A stretch of 62,000 bases of DNA from Chrysomallon squamiferum (taxonomy: Eukaryota; Mollusca; Gastropoda; Neomphalida; Peltospiridae), in assembly GCA_012295275.1 (NCBI GenBank), contig CM022673.1, forward strand, positions 19,273,810-19,335,809. Direction: 5' to 3'. Both the position numbers and the translations under genes were made by a program. Each line of letters starts with the position of its first letter. Position 1 is the stretch's first letter. Below the pieces are notes generated by a model that was given only the letters and a program-made list of their open reading frames with translations, did not search any database and was not told where the DNA came from. Shown in pieces: positions 59,957-61,739 of this stretch.

Positions 59957-61739
59957 GAAATAGAAATAATAATACTAATACTACTACTACTAATACTACT
60001 ACTAATAATAATAACAATAGTAATAATAATTACAATAATAATAATAAAAGAACAACAACAACAACAATACTCGTATAGTAGGAACAATAAAAAATACATT
60101 AGGTTACAGATGATTCTACATTAGAAACAGACTCTAGCGAATTTTGATTAATAGTTGATTAGTAGTTTGCTGTGAACTTGTACCGATCGTTTTCACTGTC
60201 CCTCAAACATCATGGATTTTTGTTAATATTATTCCAGGTACGTCACCAACGACTGGAACAGGCCCAACATCAACTGTTTCTAGTGCAACCACTCCAGGTA
60301 ACTCAACTATAATTGTTTCGCTTGGAAACAGTTTGATCTCTATCGATGCAGTTATATAAAGAAAGTCGAGGAGGGATTATCCATTTTTCAGTGAAACTTA
60401 TTTTTGTTTGTTTCTTTCTTTTCAGTAGTTCTAATTAATTAATAATTTAATTAATAATTATTTTTTTTTGTTGTTGTTGAGATTTGAATCTTGAACAAGA
60501 ACAGTATATTTTCATTATGTAATGTGTGGCAACGGAATTATCTTAGTTTCATAGTTGTTGTTAGTTTTTGATATCTCTTCGAAAGAGAATTTACGGTTCT
60601 GTCTACAAATGGTACCTTCGTTAAAAGCTATTTCTTTGTCCATTTACCAGGTCCGGTTACAAGCCCTACGATATCTGTCTCATCTGTCACAGGTAATGTC
60701 TTTCTAAAACAAGATTGAAGATATAATAATTTAGAAACTATCTGGAATTCTTTTTTAATGTTTAAGTGGTTCTTTATCGGTGTTTTAAACAGCTTTAGTT
60801 ACAACGATTAGTTGTTTTCATTATTTCAAACTTCTATGAAACTTCAGATCCGATTAAGGTGATAACACCTTGTTATTGTTGCTTTTCTAGTTTGATAGGG
60901 TTTTCTACCTAAACCTTTGATGGTTTTCGTCTTAGTTTTTTTCTGTGGTTTGACTTCTTTTTTATGTTCATTTGTTTGTTTGTTTAATTGATGACGTTTC
61001 ACTGAAACCCGCATTGTATCTCTCAAACAGAATGTGAACTCACTGATATGATGGGCGAACCCGGTTCACCAAAACAACCTCTTAAGTACGATGCAGACAC
61101 GAAAACGGCGGTGATAACAGTCGATGGTCCAGTAGAAAAGGTTACGAAAATACCTGAAGATGCTAAAGTGTACGTCACGAAGGTAAGAATTTAGCGGATG
61201 GTTAACGGAAACCTAACTCATTTACATTTAATGCATCGATTATTCTCGATGTTGAAAGGCAGTTGCTAATTTAAATGTTTGTTTAATGAATAGGATAAAC
61301 CAACTCCAGGTCCTGAGCAGAAAGTGTTTTATCCTGCCGGTAATCCTCCAAAGGACGGTACGACAATTACGGTAACAGTCAAGGATAAAACAGGTATTTA
61401 TTAATCAGTTATTATAACTATGAAAATAGAAAATCGCGATTGGTAGCAGTAAATATTAACAAGGAAAGTAGCGAATAAGTAAATAAATGAGGAAAATGTA
61501 CTGATAATATAGAATAAATAAGAGAAACTTAAAAATAAAATGGTGCAAAATCTACCATCAGTACAAACATACATTGTTCCTACTGTTACTTTCTGTTTAA
61601 AACAGGTACTGAAAAGCAATCAACAGCAGAAGTGAAGACTGAGGGTAATATTGTTACACTGAAACTTCCCAAGGACGAAACATTTGTTAACATCCCACAG
61701 CAGCCTGATGTTCTTAAAGTAGAGGAAATAAAACCAACC
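11872..61739 (+). CDS. Giant SCO-spondin/mucin-like secreted glycoprotein (79 exons seen, 3' end beyond window)
   Basis: This is one multi-exon gene that I assembled from splice sites and frame. The 79 exons total 9153 nt (3051 codons) without a stop, and each junction is GT-AG and in phase. Order of domains: signal peptide (residues 1-27), EMI (about 33-112), EGF-like (115-149), TB-like (149-195), VWD1 (195-374), C8 (375-461), TIL (461-547), VWD2 (571-752), C8 (753-815), TIL (815-896), extra Cys-rich part (896-1013), VWD3 (1013-1201), C8 (1202-1285), TIL (1285-1369) and LDLa 1-4 (1390-1539). Module A (1545-1678), LDLa 5 and 6, modules B, C and D with Ser/Thr/Pro linkers, and then a tandem array of 232-residue units follow. 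The EMI-(VWD-C8-TIL)x3-LDLa order is known from SCO-spondin, while the PTS-rich tail is known from gel-forming mucins. No thrombospondin type-1 repeats, which are typical of SCO-spondin, are seen up to the window edge. A secreted extracellular matrix or mucus role is inferred. The last visible exon ends at 61739 in phase 0 and the gene continues to the right. Confidence 0.85.
11955..14294. other. Intron 1
   Basis: This is a 2.3-kb first intron with TA runs near 12085 and 12790. A patch at about 13676-14030 has clearly higher GC and more sequence complexity than its surroundings, and includes an AATAAA near 14003. That patch could be an old interspersed element. I see no exon in it with matching phase. 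Confidence 0.7.
14295..15190 (+). CDS. Exons 2-3: EMI domain
   Basis: Exon 2 is 14295-14489 (195 nt) and exon 3 is 15126-15190 (65 nt). Together they encode residues 28-114. An EMI domain is a small cysteine-rich fold at the N-terminus of extracellular proteins such as emilins, multimerins and SCO-spondin. Visible features are an early Cys after the signal peptide (NLCPV), a central Cys (DKCDS), RRYRQQW, a later Cys before an aromatic pair (VCYYF), and the hallmark CCAGW at residues 102-106 followed by ACDT. It directly follows the signal peptide, as usual for EMI. Exon 2 ends in phase 2 and exon 3 in phase 1, matching their neighbours. Confidence 0.85.
15544..15645 (+). CDS. Exon 4: EGF-like domain
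   Basis: The exon is 102 nt, phase 1 to 1, residues 115-149. It reads [10 protein letters not shown], then [12 protein letters not shown]: six cysteines in the EGF order with the G-Y-G-G turn before the last Cys. There is no calcium-binding DxD/N-E start, so it is a non-calcium EGF. A symmetric 1-1 exon is the classic form of a shuffled EGF module. Its position right after the EMI domain is familiar from several EMI proteins, but SCO-spondin as I know it goes from EMI to VWD. Confidence 0.85.
16098..16235 (+). CDS. Exon 5: TB (8-Cys)-like domain
   Basis: The exon is 138 nt, phase 1 to 1, about residues 149-195. It begins [13 protein letters not shown] and continues to [12 protein letters not shown] and TCEPCDE. 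The arrangement C..C, a CC pair, a G-x-[SA]-[FW]-G turn, then C..C resembles the TB domain of fibrillins and latent TGF-beta binding proteins. Those carry a CCC or CC core followed by a G.aWG..C..CP pattern. It is shorter and has fewer cysteines than a full 8-Cys TB, so I call it TB-like. No ligand can be inferred. Confidence 0.5.
16236..17831. other. Intron 5
   Basis: A 1.6-kb intron. It starts with a CTT run passing into an ATT run (16302-16466), has a TA run at 16647-16675, and is otherwise plain AT-rich sequence with no exon-like segment in phase. Confidence 0.8.
16302..16466. repeat. (CTT)n then (ATT)n microsatellite
   Basis: A CTT-rich tract at 16302-16350 and a long ATT tract at 16409-16466, close to the donor of exon 5. 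Both strands give false homopolymer-like frames. Confidence 0.95.
17832..19103 (+). CDS. Exons 6-9: first VWD domain
   Basis: Exons are 17832-18028, 18404-18509, 18664-18828 and 19033-19103, encoding residues 195-374. The domain opens with the VWD signature [15 protein letters not shown] and a following [10 protein letters not shown]. It closes with [14 protein letters not shown], the [LV]xGxCGNxNxxxxD calcium-loop end. VWD domains build the assemblies of von Willebrand factor, gel-forming mucins, otogelin and SCO-spondin. The usual CGLC redox-like motif reads SGMC here, so the first cysteine is missing. The C8 domain follows at once, as expected. Confidence 0.92.
19346..20425 (+). CDS. Exons 10-11: first C8 domain
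   Basis: Exons 19346-19447 (102 nt) and 20269-20425 (157 nt) give residues 375-461. The segment starts CGALLPEC, continues [22 protein letters not shown] and [13 protein letters not shown], and ends with the C8 exit WRSNELC. That is the spacing of the C8 domain that always sits between VWD and TIL. The two exons join in phase 0. Confidence 0.9.
19448..20268. other. Intron 10, carrying one arm of a dispersed inverted repeat
   Basis: Apart from CTG/CTA-rich patches, the intron contains at about 19570-19730 a sequence whose reverse complement recurs in intron 15 (about 23583-23805). No exon is seen. Confidence 0.7.
19570..19730 (+). repeat. Interspersed repeat, copy 1 (inverted partner at 23583)
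   Basis: Segments such as TTTTACTTTGGAATCATAAT and ATACACCTTGATATTTTGC occur here and, as exact reverse complements, in intron 15. Similarity extends over roughly 160-220 bases with small indels, and both copies are flanked by CTG/CTA-type microsatellite. It is probably an old short interspersed element. I cannot name its family. Confidence 0.75.
20742..21000 (+). CDS. Exon 12: first TIL domain and start of the following E/VWC-like segment
   Basis: The exon is 259 nt, residues 461-547. It begins [13 protein letters not shown], the standard TIL opening, and has [16 protein letters not shown] and [11 protein letters not shown]. The last two are the TIL close. The exon then enters the Cys-poor start of the E segment ([13 protein letters not shown]) and splits a Trp or Cys codon at the donor. 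TIL domains cap each VWD-C8 unit in this protein class. Confidence 0.92.
21401..23411 (+). CDS. Exons 13-15: E segment and second VWD domain
   Basis: Exons are 21401-21554, 22114-22422 and 23259-23411, giving residues 547-752. Exon 13 starts with the E/VWC-like [11 protein letters not shown] and MCRGKC. VWD2 then opens with a weakened signature GYITTFDSN, where the TFDG glycine is Ser. Exon 14 (309 nt, exactly 103 codons) is the beta-rich body, ending with [11 protein letters not shown]. Exon 15 holds the exit [16 protein letters not shown] and a Lys/Asn-rich tail. As in VWD1, the position before GLC is Ser, so the CGLC motif is absent. This is the most diverged of the three VWD domains. Confidence 0.85.
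22004..22061. repeat. (CT)n, poly-T and (CA)n tract
   Basis: A CT run, a T run and a CA run next to each other in intron 13. Confidence 0.95.
23412..24014. other. Intron 15 with the second arm of the inverted repeat
   Basis: A 600-base intron. Most of it, about 23583-23805, is the reverse complement of part of intron 10, followed by CAG/AGT-rich microsatellite to about 23930. Confidence 0.75.
23583..23805 (-). repeat. Interspersed repeat, copy 2 (inverted relative to intron 10)
   Basis: The reverse complement of this stretch matches intron 10 at 19570-19730, including GCAAAATATCAAGGTGTAT and ATTATGATTCCAAAGTAAAA. The two copies lie in opposite orientation in the same primary transcript, so they could pair as RNA. 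Confidence 0.75.
24015..24201 (+). CDS. Exon 16: second C8 domain
   Basis: The exon is 187 nt, residues 753-815. Cysteines appear as CKTLKD, NNCTEL, EGCMKS, QVCAVL, LDCKLS and ILNC. It is shorter and more diverged than the other two C8 domains, but sits exactly between VWD2 and a TIL. The donor is the unusual GTTTGT. I chose it because it keeps phase 1 and because reading on gives a Cys-free AT-rich tail and a stop. Confidence 0.75.
24516..24759 (+). CDS. Exon 17: second TIL domain
   Basis: The exon is 244 nt, residues 815-896. The order [36 protein letters not shown] and [11 protein letters not shown] is a textbook TIL. The exon then runs into the E segment ([13 protein letters not shown]) and breaks the same codon as exon 12 does. 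The shared phase marks exons 12, 17 and 26 as copies of one ancestral exon. Confidence 0.92.
24983..25953 (+). CDS. Exons 18-20: extra Cys-rich TIL/VWC-like segment
   Basis: Exons 24983-25187, 25555-25649 and 25904-25953 cover residues 896-1013. After an E segment ([17 protein letters not shown]) comes a second TIL-like stretch: [45 protein letters not shown]-like end ([14 protein letters not shown]) leads into VWD3. So there is a TIL'-E' without its own VWD and C8, as is known between D2 and D3 of von Willebrand factor-type proteins. Exon 20 is only 50 nt but is fixed by phase on both sides. Confidence 0.8.
25313..25347. repeat. (AAAT)n microsatellite
   Basis: Tetranucleotide tract in intron 18. 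Confidence 0.93.
26313..28021 (+). CDS. Exons 21-22: third VWD domain
   Basis: Exon 21 is 26313-26678 (366 nt) and exon 22 is 27822-28021 (200 nt), residues 1013-1201. The N-terminal signature [20 protein letters not shown] and the exit [16 protein letters not shown] are both clear. The exit again lacks the first Cys of CGLC (KGMC). Exon 22 ends with a DDCPE...DTC transition into C8. Coding could also be read from an ATG upstream of exon 21 (26267), but that stretch is intron and the splice acceptor at 26311-26312 keeps phase with exon 20. Confidence 0.92.
26679..27821. other. Intron 21
   Basis: A 1.1-kb AT-rich intron with a CTT/ATT microsatellite at about 27608-27660. No exon-like segment is seen. 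Confidence 0.75.
28176..29823 (+). CDS. Exons 23-24: third C8 domain
   Basis: Exons 28176-28315 (140 nt) and 29714-29823 (110 nt), residues 1202-1285. The run [50 protein letters not shown] and WRHRRLC is the strongest C8 of the three. CECLC..I..FA..C and the W-R-x-x-x-LC end are the family signature. The intron between them is 1.4 kb. Confidence 0.93.
28316..29713. other. Intron 23
   Basis: A 1.4-kb intron. A patch of higher complexity lies near 28500-28760, a poly-A tract with a TA run at 29057-29109, and AT-rich sequence elsewhere. I recognise no element or exon in it. Confidence 0.6.
30174..30230. repeat. (CAA)n/(TAA)n microsatellite
   Basis: CAA run passing into TAA, just before the acceptor of exon 25. 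Confidence 0.95.
30264..31035 (+). CDS. Exons 25-26: third TIL domain and E segment
   Basis: Exon 25 is 30264-30407 and exon 26 is 30927-31035, residues 1285-1369. Exon 25 reads [35 protein letters not shown], and exon 26 closes the TIL with [11 protein letters not shown]. It then opens the E segment with FTKDCMNW. Exon 26 uses donor GTTAGC and ends inside the same codon as exons 12 and 17. This closes the third VWD-C8-TIL assembly. Confidence 0.92.
31432..31595 (+). CDS. Exon 27: E segment and LDLa repeat 1
   Basis: The exon is 164 nt, residues 1369-1424. It finishes the E segment ([15 protein letters not shown]) and contains the first LDL-receptor class A repeat: [25 protein letters not shown], then DDEMGC. 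The last part is the calcium site D..DC.gg.DE. LDLa repeats bind ligands through calcium-stabilised loops in LDL receptors and SCO-spondin. Confidence 0.92.
32206..32316 (+). CDS. Exon 28: LDLa repeat 2
   Basis: The exon is 111 nt, phase 1-1, residues 1424-1461. It reads [35 protein letters not shown]: six cysteines with the DC..NSDE calcium-binding end. It is one domain on one symmetric exon, the pattern for shuffled LDLa modules. Confidence 0.95.
32571..32696 (+). CDS. Exon 29: LDLa repeat 3
   Basis: The exon is 126 nt, phase 1-1, residues 1461-1503. It reads [38 protein letters not shown], with a complete DGSDE calcium site. The loop before the third cysteine is a few residues longer than in repeats 2 and 4. 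Confidence 0.95.
32979..33090. repeat. Direct plus inverted repeat forming a hairpin
   Basis: The word AGATTACTGTCAAGTTTTGG occurs at about 32980-33000 and again at about 33013-33032. Its near reverse complement, AAAACTTGACAGTAATTTTA, follows at 33050-33070 across a TA run, and CATACATA and GTATGTAT flanks extend the pairing. The unit can fold as a long stem with a TA loop. It lies in intron 29. Confidence 0.85.
33352..33872 (+). CDS. Exon 30 (LDLa repeat 4) and the 18-base exon 31
   Basis: Exon 30 (33352-33459, 108 nt) encodes [20 protein letters not shown] and [15 protein letters not shown], a complete LDLa. Exon 31 (33855-33872) is only 18 nt, phase 1-1, and adds Thr/Pro (TTPPTT). It is bounded by TTGCAG and GTAAGT and keeps frame whether included or skipped. 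The linker starts the PTS-rich part of the protein. Confidence 0.85.
33617..33690. repeat. (CAA)n/(TAA)n microsatellite
   Basis: Trinucleotide tract in intron 30. It gives a false poly-Gln/poly-Asn frame. Confidence 0.97.
34156..34435. repeat. Compound TATC/TCTG/TATG/TG microsatellite
   Basis: About 280 bases of consecutive tetranucleotide families ending in a long TG run, in intron 31. All frames stay open, which produces false YLSIYLS and VCVCV proteins. Confidence 0.97.
34579..34672. repeat. GATAT/TA/CA low-complexity tract
   Basis: Imperfect 5-base repeats of ACGAT/ATGAT type followed by TA and CA runs in intron 31. Confidence 0.85.
34818..35646 (+). CDS. Exons 32-33: module A (unrecognised two-Cys module)
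   Basis: Exon 32 (34818-35059, 242 nt, phase 1 to 0) and exon 33 (35490-35646, 157 nt, phase 0 to 1) encode about 133 residues, 1545-1678. It starts [13 protein letters not shown] and ends LSIKACFKP, with one Cys near each end and none between. The interior alternates hydrophobic and polar residues ([37 protein letters not shown]), as expected of a beta sandwich. I do not recognise a named family. The exon layout is the same as in modules B, C and D, including the 157-nt second exon, so I treat it as the first, most diverged member. An unusual discoidin-like fold is an alternative. Confidence 0.7.
35861..35939. repeat. (GA)n microsatellite
   Basis: A pure GA run of about 39 units in intron 33. 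Homopurine runs of this kind can form triplex DNA. Confidence 0.97.
36043..36495 (+). CDS. Exons 34-35: Thr-rich linker, LDLa repeat 5, linker
   Basis: Exon 34 (36043-36240, 198 nt) encodes a Thr/Pro/Ala linker and an LDLa repeat: [41 protein letters not shown]. The calcium loop reads NNEDE in place of DGSDE, so metal binding may be weaker. There is an NTT N-glycosylation sequon. Exon 35 (36460-36495, 36 nt) adds [11 protein letters not shown]. Both are phase 1-1. Exon 34 has a near-identical twin at 37112. Confidence 0.9.
36043..37309 (+). repeat. Duplicated LDLa-linker exon block (about 1.07 kb apart)
   Basis: Exon 34 and exon 36 are near-identical over about 160 bases up to the donor, and the intron bases beyond both donors start alike (GTATGTGTACACTT). 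The sequence upstream of the two acceptors is also related (GAAATTAATTA, GTTTATAATTT versus GTTTGTAATTT) but more diverged. This points to a segmental duplication of exon plus flanks, with the coding part under constraint or recently converted. Confidence 0.88.
37112..37667 (+). CDS. Exons 36-37: LDLa repeat 6 (duplicate of repeat 5) and linker
   Basis: Exon 36 (37112-37309, 198 nt) is the twin of exon 34. From the ACACCGACCAGT word onward only a few bases differ, and the protein changes just near the end (ENMKEC instead of ETMKDC) and in the leading linker ([13 protein letters not shown]). Exon 37 (37623-37667, 45 nt) adds [14 protein letters not shown]. The leading linker is less conserved than the LDLa part. 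Confidence 0.9.
38220..38267 (+). CDS. Exon 38: Thr/Pro linker
   Basis: The exon is 48 nt, phase 1-1, encoding [15 protein letters not shown]. It has a strong TTTTTAG acceptor and a GTAACA donor. It is a short PTS cassette suited to O-glycosylation, with no fold of its own. Confidence 0.75.
38735..40380 (+). CDS. Exons 39-40: module B
   Basis: Exon 39 (38735-38940, 206 nt) and exon 40 (40224-40380, 157 nt) encode about 121 residues (1853-1974). Key features are [19 protein letters not shown] at the start, [19 protein letters not shown] in the middle, an acidic turn ([16 protein letters not shown]) and LKVVACEE at the end. One Cys lies near each end, with a likely disulfide between them. NVT is an N-glycosylation sequon. 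It is about 60% similar by eye to module C. The fold and ligand are not known to me. Confidence 0.8.
38941..40223. other. Intron 39
   Basis: A 1.3-kb intron between the two halves of module B, with a poly-A tract at about 39458-39478 and a TATG/TAGG-type tract near 40070-40135. A patch at about 39160-39430 is of higher complexity, but I recognise nothing in it. Confidence 0.6.
40809..41186 (+). CDS. Exons 41-42: Thr/Pro linkers
   Basis: Exon 41 (40809-40841, 33 nt) encodes [11 protein letters not shown] and exon 42 (41151-41186, 36 nt) encodes [12 protein letters not shown]. Both are phase 1-1, between modules B and C, and form a short mucin-type linker. A CT microsatellite lies in the intron between them. 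Confidence 0.75.
41003..41072. repeat. (CT)n microsatellite
   Basis: A pure CT run of about 35 units in intron 41. It is complementary in kind to the GA run at 35861. Confidence 0.97.
41187..42109. other. Intron 42
   Basis: A 920-base intron with AAC/AAAC-rich sequence at 41330-41430, a poly-A tract near 41681-41700 and a unique-looking stretch at 41730-42050. No exon in phase is seen. Confidence 0.65.
42110..42744 (+). CDS. Exons 43-44: module C
   Basis: Exon 43 (42110-42315, 206 nt) and exon 44 (42588-42744, 157 nt), residues 1997-2118. It starts [19 protein letters not shown], continues [26 protein letters not shown], and ends LDIVACEES. Exon lengths are identical to module B, so B and C are sister copies made by duplication of an exon pair. 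The sequences differ enough that the duplication is not recent. Confidence 0.82.
43041..44200 (+). CDS. Exons 45-47: Thr/Ser linkers
   Basis: Exon 45 (43041-43091, 51 nt) encodes [17 protein letters not shown]. Exon 46 (43839-43880, 42 nt) encodes [14 protein letters not shown], and exon 47 (44144-44200, 57 nt) encodes [19 protein letters not shown]. All are phase 1-1 and cysteine-free, a 50-residue O-glycan-type spacer between modules C and D. The small size makes each exon less certain by itself, but the frame through all three is consistent. Confidence 0.7.
43207..43265. repeat. (ATT)n microsatellite
   Basis: About 20 ATT units in intron 45. A complementary AAT run lies 290 bases further on. 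Confidence 0.97.
43553..43593. repeat. (AAT)n microsatellite
   Basis: AAT tract in intron 45, inverted in sense to the ATT tract at 43207. Confidence 0.95.
44789..44880. repeat. (AAT)n-(ATT)n microsatellite
   Basis: A long AAT tract that turns into ATT at its right end, directly before the acceptor of exon 48. It is self-complementary over the last part. Confidence 0.97.
44911..45708 (+). CDS. Exons 48-49: module D
   Basis: Exon 48 (44911-45107, 197 nt) and exon 49 (45552-45708, 157 nt), residues 2168-2286. It starts [19 protein letters not shown], has [19 protein letters not shown] in the middle and ends [10 protein letters not shown]. It keeps the DM-x-P start, W..IQFDVP core and [VI].AC end of modules B and C. 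The second exon is again exactly 157 nt. NES and NIT are N-glycosylation sequons. Confidence 0.8.
46036..46490 (+). CDS. Exons 50-51: Thr-rich linkers
   Basis: Exon 50 (46036-46056) is 21 nt and encodes EEVETTT. Exon 51 (46431-46490, 60 nt) encodes [20 protein letters not shown]. Both are symmetric phase 1-1 exons with canonical splice sites. Confidence 0.65.
46695..47770 (+). repeat. 538-bp direct tandem duplication containing one linker exon
   Basis: Copy 1 is 46695-47232 and copy 2 is 47233-47770. Both start AAACACACAAAAAGAAAAG and end CTTAAACTGTTT, and only a handful of bases differ. Each copy contains a whole intron segment plus the 42-base linker exon (47122-47163 and 47660-47701). The duplication doubles that exon without disturbing the frame. 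Confidence 0.95.
47122..47701 (+). CDS. Exons 52-53: duplicated Ser/Thr linker exon
   Basis: Exon 52 (47122-47163) and exon 53 (47660-47701), 42 nt each, encode [14 protein letters not shown] and [14 protein letters not shown]. They differ by one base, which changes the last residue. Acceptors and donors (GTAGTT) are identical. Skipping or using either keeps frame. Confidence 0.75.
48355..48439. repeat. (AAT)n microsatellite
   Basis: About 28 uninterrupted AAT units in intron 53. Confidence 0.97.
48880..49960 (-). mobile_element. Decayed non-LTR (LINE) reverse transcriptase, antisense
   Basis: Read on the minus strand from right to left, the stretch shows in scattered frames NMYDGIK near 49890, then [12 protein letters not shown] (the RT motif G[VI]RQGDxLSP) near 49830 and LNDL near 49790. 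[10 protein letters not shown] follows near 49685, the catalytic YxDD box, with AKSKIIIF after it. Near the left end is [21 protein letters not shown], the C-terminal motif common in invertebrate LINE proteins, and after a frameshift CNSDTGDEF. At least three frameshifts and several stops break it. The order and spacing of the motifs make the identity secure. The clade is not. Confidence 0.85.
50363..50407 (+). CDS. Exon 54: Thr-rich linker
   Basis: The exon is 45 nt, phase 1-1, encoding [15 protein letters not shown]. Acceptor TTCTACAG and donor GTAAAA are acceptable. It is isolated in a long intron region, so it is supported mainly by frame and by its PTS-like composition. Confidence 0.55.
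51067..51134. repeat. (CTA)n microsatellite
   Basis: CTA trinucleotide tract with a few CAA and TTC interruptions, in intron 54. Confidence 0.95.
51349..51390. repeat. Poly-A tract
   Basis: About 40 consecutive A with no retroelement body recognised on its left. Confidence 0.95.
51806..51847 (+). pseudogene. Dead linker exon with destroyed splice acceptor
   Basis: This 42-base stretch is a diverged copy of the linker exon at 52440, 54118, 57390 and 60651. It has the same length, an open frame [14 protein letters not shown] and an intact GTAATG donor. The acceptor, which reads CATTTACCAG in the living copies, reads CATTTACCTT here. No other AG lies close enough upstream to replace it. The exon is phase 1-1, so losing it does not break the frame. 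Confidence 0.8.
52020..52481 (+). CDS. Exons 55-56: linkers of a partial, older repeat unit
   Basis: Exon 55 (52020-52079, 60 nt) encodes [20 protein letters not shown] and exon 56 (52440-52481, 42 nt) encodes [14 protein letters not shown]. They are relatives of the linker exons of the 3.27-kb unit, slightly diverged, with introns that also match those of the unit. In this partial unit the four module exons are missing and exon 56 leads straight to exon 57. Confidence 0.8.
52682..54159 (+). CDS. Exons 57-60: PTS-rich linker exons of unit 1
   Basis: Exon 57 (52682-52726, 45 nt) encodes [15 protein letters not shown]. Exon 58 (52921-52980, 60 nt) and exon 59 (53701-53760, 60 nt) encode almost the same peptide, [20 protein letters not shown] and the same ending in P. 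Exon 60 (54118-54159, 42 nt) encodes [14 protein letters not shown]. All are phase 1-1. Together they give 69 residues, mostly Thr, Ser, Pro and Gly, without Cys, a compact mucin domain likely to be densely O-glycosylated. Exons 58 and 59 are an internal duplicate within the unit. Confidence 0.88.
53347..53419. repeat. (AAT)n microsatellite of unit 1
   Basis: AAT tract in the intron between the two twin linker exons, followed by ACT/AAT-rich sequence. It is present in all three units with different lengths (also near 56624-56691 and 59891-59956). Confidence 0.97.
54498..55624 (+). CDS. Exons 61-64: long two-Cys module E, unit 1
   Basis: Exons 54498-54649 (152 nt), 54761-54860 (100 nt), 55073-55206 (134 nt) and 55522-55624 (103 nt) encode 163 residues (2459-2622). 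It starts [17 protein letters not shown] and ends IDVLVCKK, with only these cysteines, one pair per module. Inside are [45 protein letters not shown] and [15 protein letters not shown]. These alternating Val/Thr strands look like Ig-like or HYR-type beta sandwiches. Exon phases 1-0, 0-1, 1-0, 0-1 are those of modules A-D repeated twice, so E looks like two fused halves of the same family. ENKS is a sequon. Function unknown. Confidence 0.8.
55954..57431 (+). CDS. Exons 65-68: PTS-rich linker exons of unit 2
   Basis: Exons 55954-55998, 56193-56252, 56975-57034 and 57390-57431. The predicted peptides are identical to those of unit 1 exons 57-60, giving a second 69-residue PTS block. Splice sites are unchanged. 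Confidence 0.88.
57775..58897 (+). CDS. Exons 69-72: module E, unit 2
   Basis: Exons 57775-57926, 58038-58137, 58350-58483 and 58795-58897. The protein equals unit 1 except for one change, EGAKVYV to EDAKVYV, shared with unit 3. All other residues, both cysteines and all donors are the same. Confidence 0.83.
59227..60692 (+). CDS. Exons 73-76: PTS-rich linker exons of unit 3
   Basis: Exons 59227-59271, 59466-59525, 60238-60297 and 60651-60692. Lengths and peptides are as in units 1 and 2, forming the third 69-residue PTS block. Confidence 0.88.
61031..61739 (+). CDS. Exons 77-79: module E, unit 3 (last exon outside window)
   Basis: Exons 61031-61182, 61294-61393 and 61606-61739. Protein differences are EDAKVYV (as in unit 2) and VEEIKPT in place of VEEEKPT, a change seen only here. 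The fourth exon of the module, carrying the closing VCKK cysteine, is expected just beyond 62000. The frame is phase 0 at 61739. Confidence 0.83.
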
